Source: Salminus brasiliensis (Eukaryota > Chordata > Actinopteri > Characiformes > Bryconidae). Taken from it: DNA of 64,000 nucleotides. The stretch lies in the NCBI RefSeq assembly GCF_030463535.1, contig NC_132896.1, positions 22,053,709 to 22,117,708 of the forward strand, in the 5' to 3' direction. This document shows, piece by piece, positions 55,937-64,000 of this stretch. A model generated the notes under the pieces. The model was given only the letters and a program-made list of their open reading frames with translations. It had not been told where the DNA came from and did not search any database. Each line of letters begins with the position of its first letter. Within the stretch, counting starts at the first letter, position 1. Both the position numbers and the translations under genes were made by a program.

Positions 55937-56450
55937 TGTTACAGTGTGGTGTGGGGTTTGGACTCAAGTGCAGTTTTATTATGATAAAATGAAGCCCAGT
56001 GTATTTCCACTGTGCCACCACGGCTGTGAGGGGTGGCAGTATAAACACTGATCATAAGCAACACAGAAAATGGCGGGAAAACAAACAAAGGAAAAACCAG
56101 GAGTGATGTTTACTCAAACTAAAGACAGCAACTCAAATGCTTTTCTCTTTTTTGTTCACAACTTAAACTTTTCTCTTTTCTGTTCACAACTTTTCGCTTT
56201 TCTGTTCACAACTTTTCACTTTTCTGTTCACAACTTTTCTCTTTTCTCTTTTCTGTTCGCAACTTAAACCCACTGTTACCGTTCGCCCCTCTACAAAGGT
56301 GCGACGGGGAAGTGTGTTTGGCTGGGTGTATTTATACCGTGCCACACAGGTGGGTCCGCAGTACATTACCGCTGGGAATTCTGGGGCTTGGAGTTCTTTT
56401 CTCCTACTTTGCTGGCCGTCCAGCAAACGCCGGACAGTGTAGGCAGGGCA
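55937..56450 (-). repeat. 3' LTR of the gypsy element
   Basis: On the minus strand it follows a purine-rich stretch (CATGGTGGGGGG) and starts TGCCCTGCCTACACTGTCC. It contains CCAAGCCCCAGAATTCCCAG, a TATA-like ATAAATACACC and an array of CTGTTCACAACTTTT units (plus-strand sense, about 56150-56265). It ends …CACACTGTAACA. About 514 bp. Confidence 0.8.
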
Positions 56451-56459
56451 CCCCCCACC

Positions 56460-57890
56460 ATGCGAGGGGGAGGGGGCTGGGCCTGAGGCGCAGGGGCCCC
56501 ACATACAAAGGGACGCAGGCGGGACACATGTAAGGTGGGATGTACCTTCATATTTGCGGGCGGTTGCAGCTGGAAGGAGACCGGGTTCACTCGCCGAAGT
56601 ATCTTGAAGGGCCCCACGTACCTAGGGGACAGTTTGTGCGAGACACCTTGCAGCGGGAGGTCTCGGGTGGACAGCCACACCCTTTGACTCACACGGAAAG
56701 ACGGAGCACAACGCCTCTTGCGATCCGCAATCCGCTTTCTGGCCCTCGAGGTCGCCAGTAGGGTGGCCCGAGCCTTCGGTCCTACGACATCGACGGACAG
56801 CCTGCACAGCAGAGGGAACCCCCACCTCCATCTCTTGTTCTTCGAACAAGGGAGGAGAGTACCCAAATTGGCACTCGAAGGGAGACGAGTGCCAAAGTGT
56901 GTTGAAAGCGGTTTTCCACTCATCCCTCTGTTGTATGCAGACCAGGTTGTAGGCACTGTGTAGGTCCAGTTTGGTAAAGACTGATGCCTGCTGCAGTGCT
57001 TCAAAAGCAGTCGACATGAGGGGAAGGGGATAGCGGTCCTTTACAGTGATCACGTTTAGGCCTCGATAATCTATGCATGGGCGGAGTTCGCCATCTTTCT
57101 TCCCCACAAAGAAGAAACGTATGAAACCGGACTCCAATGCCTCCTTAATGTAGGAGTCCATGGCAGCACGTTCTGGAGGAGAAATTGCAAACAGGCGCCC
57201 CCGCGGGGGAATAGTCCCCGGTAGGAGATCTATGGCACAGTCATAAGGCCTGTGAGGGGGCAGGATTTGCCATTTCTCCTGACGGAACACAGCACAGAGA
57301 TCCCAGTACACCTCAGGAACCCTGTCCAGATGAGGAATGACTGACTCTGGCTTAGGGTCTCTCTGAGGGGGTCCTTCCTTGTGACCCAGACAGGCCCCCA
57401 GACAATGTGGCCCCCAAGCATAGACTGAGTGGGTTGTCCAATCTATTCGTGGGTTGTGGAGTTCCAACCAGGGGTAGCCCAGCATCAACTGCAGATGAGG
57501 TGCCTGAGTCAGGTACAATTCCACCTGCTCAGTGTGCGCCCCAATCCGCAGTGTTATCGGTTGGGTGCGATGGGTCATGGGACCAGATCCCACAATCCTC
57601 CCATCTATGGCATGGACGGGTAGTGGGCGTTCCAGGGGGTCCACGGGAAGGCCGAAACTAGAAGCCAGTGAGCTGTTCACAAAATTGCCTGCAGCCCCAG
57701 AATCCACAAAGGCTGTCATGAGGCTCAGGAGCCTCCCGTGGTGGGGGTTCCCAAGTGGGATTGACTGGCTGCTGGTGCCAAAAACCTGTAGCACGAGGGT
57801 TACGTGCTCTTTCTCTGGCCCTCTGACGTATGCGGTTGTCCAGGCGGATGCACACATCATAGAGATCGCAGAGTGTAGAGGGTAGGTCAC
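56460..57890 (-). pseudogene. pol of the gypsy element, internally deleted
   Basis: One long frame (57890-56622) carries the aspartic-protease site AFVDSGAAGNFVN. It continues through the linker GYPWLELHNPRIDW to the start of reverse transcriptase ([42 protein letters not shown]). After EWKTAFNT it joins directly to the integrase C-terminal part ([20 protein letters not shown]), then in another frame to [14 protein letters not shown] and [10 protein letters not shown]. The YLDD box, RNase H and integrase DDE core are absent. The join keeps the frame for a while. Confidence 0.85.
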
Positions 57891-58545
57891 GAGTGGCCAG
57901 CTCGTCCTTCATCTTGCCATTAAGACTTCGCAGAAAGATCGGCCTCAAGGCCTCTTCACCCCAAGCACTCTCCGCTGCCAGAGTGCGAAAGTCTATAGCA
58001 TATTCTGCTACAGAGCGTGCACCCTGAGGTCTAGCAGCCGTGGGACAGCGTCTCTGCCCTCTAATGGCTGGTAAAATGTCTGACATAACGCCTTAGTGAA
58101 CACCTGAGCAGTAAGGCAGTCAGGAAAGTTATGCTCCCACAGGGCCATAGCCCACGCTAGAGCTCGGTCCGTGAGCAGTGACACCATGTAGGCCACTTTG
58201 GAGTGCTCTGTGGGGAACCGGGAAGGTTGCTGCTCAAATGCGAGACTGCATTGCTGCAGGAATCCTTTGCATTTGTCTGATTCCCCAGTGTAACGTTCAG
58301 GTGTAACCAAGTGGGCCTCATGTCATACGTGCACCTTTAAAAAAAAAAAAAAAAATGTCCAACCGTGGCTACCTCAGGAGGAGGGGGTTGGACCGGCTGT
58401 GCGGCAGTCTCAGGGCGGGCCTGTGTGGCCTCAGCCTGAATTGTAACCAGCTGGTTCATCTGCTCTGTGATCGCCAATAGCAGTTGCTCATGGCGGCCGA
58501 TGGCCGTGCCTTGATGTTGTAAAGCTTCCTTAATTGACGCCAACT
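57660..58545 (-). pseudogene. gag of the gypsy element, broken
   Basis: Minus-strand pieces: MASIKEALQHQGTAIGRHEQ (from 58543), PERYTGESDKCKGFLQQCSL (58310 onward) and EYAIDFRTLAAESAWGEEAL (about 58020). The order and motifs fit a sushi-type Gag (capsid region; retrotransposon gag domain). An A-run (58337-58353) and at least two frame changes break it. No CCHC knuckle is recognised before pol. Confidence 0.8.
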
Positions 58546-58553
58546 CACCTTTC

Positions 58554-59113
58554 TGTTACGGTGTGGTGTGGGGTTTGGACTCAAGTGCAGTTTTATTATG
58601 AGTAAATGAAACTACTCCTCTTGTGGTGTGTGCTTGGTGACTGTTGGGCTTGAACTCCCAACCCTAGTAATGCCACCATGGCTGTGAGGGGTGGCAGTAT
58701 AAACACTAATCATAAGCAACACAGAAAATGACGTGAAAACAAACAAGGGAAAAACCAGGAGTGATGTTTACTCAAACTAAAGACAGCAACTCAAATGCTT
58801 TTCTCTTTTTTGTTCACAACTTAAACTTTTCTCTTTTCTGTTCACAACTTAAACGTTTCTCTTTTCTGTTCACAACTTTTCGCTTTTCTGTTCACAACTT
58901 TTCACTTTTCTGTTCACAACTTTTCTCTTTTCTGTTCGCAACTTAAACCCACTGTTACCGTTCGCCCCTCTACAAAGGTGCAACGGGGAAGTGTGTTTGG
59001 CTGGGTGTATTTATACCGTGCCACACAGGTGGGTCTGGTCAACCCCACCAGCTTTCCTACTTTGCTGGCCGGGCCCCCTGCTGGCGGCAGGCGGTACATG
59101 CTGCCTGCTCACA
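58554..59113 (-). repeat. 5' LTR of the gypsy element
   Basis: About 560 bp, starting TGTGAGCAGGCAGCATG and ending CACACCGTAACA on the minus strand. It has the same CTGTTCACAACTTTT array (58795-58945) and TATA-like box as the 3' LTR. It has an extra block at 58600-58675 and lacks the AACTCCAAGCCCCAG part. Confidence 0.82.
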
Positions 59114-59130
59114 GTCCTATGGACAGATGA

Positions 59131-59265
<135 letters not shown>

Positions 59266-59879
59266 TGAATCTGTGCAGGGTACAATGAAATCTCAAGACT
59301 ATCAAGGGATTTTAGAGAGAAATTTGCTGCCCAGTGTCAGAAAGCTTGATCTCATTTGCAGGTCATGGGTCTTGCAACAGGTTAATGACCCAAAACACAC
59401 AACTAAAAACACCCAAGAATGGCTAAGAGGAAAACATTGGACTATTCTGAAGTGGCAGTCTATGAGCTCTGACCTTAATCATATTGAGCATCTTTGAAAG
59501 GAGCTGAAGCATGCGGTCTGCAAAAGGCACCCTTTAAACCTGAGACAACTGGAGCAGTTTGCTCATGAGGAGTGGGCCAAAATATCTGCTGAGAGGTGCA
59601 GAAGTCTCATTGACAGTTACAGGAATTGTTTGATTGCAGTGATTGCCTCAAAAGGTTGTGCAACAAAATAGTAAGTTAAGGGTACCATAATTTTTGTCCA
59701 GGCCTGTTTCATAAGTTTATTTTTTAAAATAATTCTGTTGAAGCATGATTTTCATTGGTTAAGTTTCATAGCATTTTTATTTTATTTTACTTTTGTCAGA
59801 TTCAAGTTATTTCTGTGACCATTGTGGGGTTTTTTTTTCCTTAACCGAGGGGGACCAACAATTGTGTCTACGTGTGTAA

Positions 59880-60035
59880 CTATGGCTATCCCATTGATTT
59901 TGACAGTGCACTCTTTGTGACTGGATTTACCCTGTTACACTTAGAAATTGTCACTTCAAGTGCTGACAGTATTATATGATACCCTGTCTGTTTAGCATTG
60001 GTTAAAACATATGAGTTAGAGGTTAGCAATGTGTG
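59880..60035. other. Short spacer, nothing recognised
   Basis: Lies between the Tc1 right end and the retrovirus-like pol remnant. Confidence 0.4.
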
Positions 60036-60037
60036 CA

Positions 60038-60920
60038 TTATAGATCTACCTTGTGACCCATAGTGATGGATGTGGCTTTTTCAAATGCAAAGGCTGCTGC
60101 AGCCAAGCCTTTATAATATAGTAGCATTCCCTGCTCGATTTTGTCAAGTTGGGAACTAAAATTAGCAATTGGTTGATATACCCAATTAGATGCCTGTGTC
60201 AAAATGGCATTTGCATATTTATTTTTGGTTGGAAAACGTTGGAAATGTTGGAGTTTTCTTACACTGGAGCTGTACACAGATCTTCCTTGTCCCAGTCTAA
60301 TTTTCCCTTTAAATTTTGCTGACCTGCTCCACAAATTAACCTTTGCAAAGGAGATGTTTTCCCTGCAAAATCGCATAGCCACTGTCTGTTGTATCCTGCC
60401 ATATCTAGGAAAGTTAACATTTCAGATACTGTTGTTGGTCTAGGTGCATTCTTTACTGCCGTAATGTGAGCTGTGGTAATGGATTTTCAACCCCCTTTTA
60501 TCTTCCTGCTTAGGTATTCTACCTTTTCCTGGCAAAATTACAGTTTGTTTTTGTTTACCTTATGTCCTTTCTCTGCCAAAGCTGTCAATACAGTTATTGT
60601 GTCTGCCTCACACTGTTCCTTGTTAAAGGATAAGAGTAAAATACCGCAAAATTGTACTTCTGACTTGATGTCGCTCAAATCAATAGCTAGTTTCCTATTA
60701 AACACGGAAAGAGATTCACTGCGGTATGTAACTATACAGCATTTGTTTACCTCCAGACGTGAATGCAAATTGATACCTGGATCGTTCATGCAGTGGTACA
60801 CTAAAGAACGCTGAGCATAGCTCTATTACAGTGTTGTACTTGGTGTCAGGTGAAATGTTGGAGAGCAATGTGTGTAAATCAGGAACTACTAGTGTTTCAG
60901 CTTCAAGTGACACAGCTCTT
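60038..60920 (-). pseudogene. Endogenous-retrovirus-type pol remnant (reverse transcriptase to RNase H border)
   Basis: In minus-strand order: VVPDLHTLLSNISPDTKYNT and CSAFFSVPLHERSRYQFAFT (about 60890-60740), then a part with NKEQCEADTITVLTALAEKG (about 60620-60560), FLDMAGYNRQWLCDF-like sequence near 60420-60380, and YQPIANFSSQLDKIEQGMLL with EKATSITMGHKVD (about 60200-60045). The block order fits a gammaretrovirus-like pol of fish endogenous retroviruses. There are many stops and frame changes, the catalytic aspartate box is not found intact, and no LTRs were located. An old, non-functional copy. Confidence 0.7.
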
Positions 60921-62215
60921 CATCAAATGCATTTTTTTACAGGCCACTGCTGCAGGTAGTTTTTAGTAAGTTTGTTCCATTTACAAATTAATCTTTTTAA
61001 AACCACTTCTGAAGCTATCCCTGTAGCAGCTACCAAGTGTAAAGAGGTTTAATTCCCATTTTCATTTTTAAAAACTTTGCCCATCATTGGTGTGTGTGCT
61101 TGTACAGATAGTATGACTATCAATAAAAATAGATCACAAGTTTTGTTCATGTATGAAAATGTTTAAAAAAATATATGAAAGTATGCTTTAAAGGAGTTGT
61201 ACTAGATTAGCAATATACTTCAACTGAGTGTGAGTGTTCAGAGAGATCAGTGGATGTAAATTGAGGATCTTAAATATTCACCGCCCATGGGAGGAGTCTC
61301 TTTCTTGTCCCCTCCTTAGTTTTCTCCTTAGGTGTTTCGTCTTTATCTTCCCTGTGGATCACTGGAGACAAAATCCTGCTAAAACAGGGCATATGTAACA
61401 ATTAATTTCCCATTATTATTTAATTAATGTATGGGCATGTAATGACAGGCTGTATTCTAATCCTTACCCAACCATGGATTTCATCAATTTTCTCTCCAAA
61501 TTTTGTATAATAAATCCCTTTCATCTAGGATATAACATATGACTGGAGTATACCATTGATAGTTGATAAATGACCATAGTTCTGTCTGTTGTGAGTAGAC
61601 ATAGACCATGCTGGCCTAGATGGTCAGTCAGTCCCTCTCATACATATTCAGTGCTGCGCAGGCACTTTCTGTGCTGCAATAAATTCTGGTCTTGCTAATC
61701 CACATTCTTCCCTCAAACTCTGCTATTACAACTATGGAATCTTTTCTTATGCTCGCTGAAAACAGTTATTTCAACACACAACAGTTTAAAAGCAGAGATT
61801 GCTTATAAAAAAGGTATTCATTGTGCAGAACAGCATACAGGATGTTTGTCAGTTTAAAACTATCCTTCTTACACAGACAGGTTAATAAGAATCAAATCAT
61901 CTTAATCAGACAAGCTTTAGCCCCAATTAATTAATATTTTATAATTAATAGTGCTCTAATGAGCCACCATTAATGTTGGTATTTTTCATCTCTAGTTTGT
62001 CCAATCAGAAAATTAAAAAGAAAAAGATGCATAAAAAATGATGCATTAATAAATCCAGCTCCGTAGTCAATGAAAAGCAAATAACTGTCATACGTAAATC
62101 TTTCCATCAGTGGCTACAGAGGAGGTACAGGTGGGAACACTAATGAACAGGAGGGGCTAGGAATGCCATCGAAATGCACCACAGAGCACCACAGGAGGTC
62201 ATTCCTATTTGTGGC
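60921..62215. other. No gene recognised
   Basis: Possibly further decayed retroviral sequence on the minus strand just above 60921, but I see no domain. The rest is AT-rich. Confidence 0.4.
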
Positions 62216-62224
62216 CCTCAAAAT

Positions 62225-62430
62225 CTATAACACTTTGGGTTATCTGTGCAATAATAATATTATTGTAATTCAATTTATTTGCAATAACTTGGGTGCAATC
62301 ATGTTCATTATTTCATCATTTAATTATTAATTATAATATTTTATAGAGTATTTATTTTATAGTGTGTATTCCATAAACGGTTGTAACTGCAATTTCCCTC
62401 CTGGGATCAATAAAGTATTTCTGATTGTGA
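62225..62430 (+). mobile_element. LINE 3' tail
   Basis: Ends with GCAATTTCCCTCCTGGGATC and AATAAAGTATTTCTGATTGT, the same tail type as near 23230-23265 and 25675-25710. Confidence 0.55.
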
Positions 62431-62560
62431 AGATGGGGACCTACGACCATGCATCAACATCAAAGGCCTCAACAAAATCACAGTCAAGGATTGCTACCCT
62501 TTGCCTTTGATGACCACAGCCTTTGAGACACTCCAACAGGCCTCGGTCTAATCCCTTTAG
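62430..62560 (+). mobile_element. Gypsy reverse-transcriptase fragment
   Basis: The plus-strand translation DGDLRPCINIKGLNKITVKD, then CYPLPLMTTAFETLQQAS, matches the same block in the 57.1-kb pol (KDGELRPCIDYRGLN…). It is only about 40 codons and directly abuts a LINE tail. Confidence 0.7.
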
Positions 62561-62590
62561 ACCTGATCTTGGATATGGGCCCTCAATTTT

Positions 62591-63700
62591 TTAATTGCTT
62601 CTAAAAGGCCTTCTGTACCTCTTTGGGGACCTTGAACGTTTTTTTTCTGGTGTCTGGCGTCCACCAGCCCTGCCACCTGGGAAGATCACTTGTTGTGGGC
62701 TGAGGATGTCCACAACACTCTCTGGGAATGCCCCCTTTTGAGTGTCAGTTCGCCTACCCGCCTCCATTGCTCTCTGACCAGTCCGTGCAAAGCCACTACA
62801 AAGTAGCCAAGCTCCCTGCAAACCCCATATCTGCTTTTGAGTCCCTCCTGCAAGTGTATTAAAGTTTTCTGTTAGTTTATAATGTCCGCATATCCTGATG
62901 GAGCCATCCAGCTTCAACACAGGAACAATAGGCGCCGCCCACTCAGCTTACTTGACAGGTGATATAATGCCCTGTTTCAGGAGCCTCTCTAGCTCCTCCT
63001 CAACCTTCGCCCTAATGGCATACGGAACTGAGCGGGGCCTACAGAACTTTGGGTGAGCTTCAGCTGATGCTTGAATGAGAGTACGTCCTGTAATCCTTGT
63101 GCCTCTGTTCTGACATGTTTTATTTCATCCCACTTCAGCTTTAAAGCCTCTAGCCATCCTAACTAGCTAGAGCCAGTGCCTTTCACCACCACTTGCCGCA
63201 ATGTCTTTATTTGCTGTTCATAGTTCACCTCTACTTTAACTACTTCCACTATTTAGATTTTCTATCCCATTTATTTCCCTTCCATAACTTTCCCTTACCT
63301 TTGTTTTTCATTCATAATTCTTACACTGCATCCTGTGTAAGTTATATTCTCACTATTCACTTCCATTTTTTACTTTTAGTGGTTTAACTCTCTGTATTGA
63401 AACTTCTGTTTTCATGCATGCAAGTGTGAATGTTTCCTCCACCTGATCAGTCATCATCATCTTGTCTCTGCACATTGTGAGACCTGTGTGGCCGTAGGCA
63501 TCCGCAATTCCGCTTTGCTCTATGTGCTTTTGGTTCACTGGGACACTAGTACACTCTTTATTTTTTATTTCTCTATGCCTTGGCAATGTGTCCTACCTTC
63601 CCACAGGAATAACACTTGATTTTTTTTAATTTACACTTTTCTGTACTGTAATACTTCCAGTGGCAACAGTAGCACTCTTTTTCTATTCTTCCCTCTGCAA
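62591..63700 (-). pseudogene. Second gypsy-type element: gag zinc knuckle and reverse-transcriptase start
   Basis: At 63685-63570 (minus) the frame reads ECYCCHWKYYSTEKC, then KCYSCGKVGHIAKA and a stop. These are two CCHC-like knuckles, the second lacking its last Cys. At about 63060-62830 lies the start of a reverse transcriptase (AIRAKVEEELERLLKQGIIS; APIVPVLKLDGSIRICGHYK). The order is gag then pol in one orientation, with the protease region between decayed. The Gly-His-Tyr where Gly-Asp-Tyr is usual is a further sign of decay. It is a different lineage from the sushi-like element. Confidence 0.65.
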
Positions 63701-63759
63701 TGGTAGCATTCTTTTTCTATTCTCCCCTCTGCATTTTCCCTCCATTTTTACGTTGTTGC

Positions 63760-64000
63760 AAGGTAAAGAGAGAGAGTTAGTACTGAGAGGATTTATGGAG
63801 AGCAGAGAATGTTGTGCAGTATCAGAGTGTGTTTGATGACTCCAGCAGGTCAGACTATAACAGCCTAATTAAAAGGAGAGAGCCAGAAGGTAACACAGAC
63901 ATGGGAGCACCCTGAAACACTAGCGTCCATCTGCTTTCCCGTCCACAAACCTGAGTGATCGCGTGCAAGCAGCGATACCATAGCTCCAGCATCTCAGAAG
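63760..64000 (-). mobile_element. LINE 3' tail, same family as 51685-53100
   Basis: Matches 51975-52260 closely: GAGAGCAGAGAATGTTG, CAGTATCA, ATTAAAAGGAGAGAGCCAGA versus ATTAAATGGAGAGAGCCAGA, AGGTAACACAGACA, GGAGCACCCTGAAACACT, and CCACAAACCTGAGTGAT. It continues past the window edge. Confidence 0.8.

Larger units (their letters stand above)
55937..59113 (-). mobile_element. Ty3/gypsy (sushi-like) LTR retrotransposon, deleted, nested in Tc1
   Basis: The element starts TGTTACAGTG and ends GCTCACA (TG…CA) and is flanked by the same 5 bp, GTCCT (55932-55936 and 59114-59118), a target-site duplication. Two LTRs enclose about 2.1 kb of gag and pol on the minus strand. Most of reverse transcriptase, all RNase H and the integrase core are missing, so it cannot move by itself. 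It lies within the transposase gene of the Tc1 copy and is therefore younger than that insertion. Confidence 0.92.

Overview
The window is vertebrate nuclear DNA, most probably from a teleost fish. Evidence: genes split into short exons with GT/AG borders, AT-rich introns with microsatellites, and a dense mix of Tc1-like transposons, several non-LTR retrotransposon families, Ty3/gypsy elements and an endogenous-retrovirus remnant. The species cannot be told; repeat types hint weakly at an ostariophysan (catfish/characin-like) fish. I see no operon, CRISPR array or prokaryotic feature.

Three host genes are supported. (1) spdl1 (Spindly, the kinetochore dynein-dynactin adaptor) lies on the minus strand at 1-11469. 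Its first seven coding exons are here and the rest lies beyond position 1. (2) hnrnpa0 lies on the plus strand at 16017-16940. It is a single-exon RNA-binding protein gene with a CRE-rich promoter and a 3' UTR ending near 17.52 kb. (3) gsr (glutathione reductase) lies on the minus strand at 27256-47008. All 13 coding exons can be assembled with consistent phase into 518 codons plus stop.

The rest is mostly mobile DNA. 4-12.7 kb: a LINE tail, a broken Tc1 and a hAT-like relic in and upstream of spdl1. 14.6-15.6 kb: an internally deleted LINE before hnrnpa0. 21-26 kb: a Tc1 with both ends, itself invaded by a LINE tail. gsr introns: a 1.5 kb Tc1 with long inverted repeats, an LTR fragment, LINE reverse-transcriptase pieces and several transposase relics. 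51.7-54.5 kb: two LINE families in opposite orientation. 55.4-59.9 kb: a Tc1 split by a 3.2 kb gypsy element with a 5-bp target duplication. 60-64 kb: degenerate retrovirus-like pol, gypsy gag/pol pieces and another LINE tail.

The three genes share no obvious pathway; they are neighbours in a repeat-rich region. I found no convincing new multi-gene system. The points most worth checking are an Ala at the position of the regulatory Ser84 of human hnRNP A0, the gsr redox motif split onto a 27-nt exon, an antioxidant-response-like site at the gsr start, a near-perfect hairpin at 47.6 kb, and the nested and recombinant retroelement structures.
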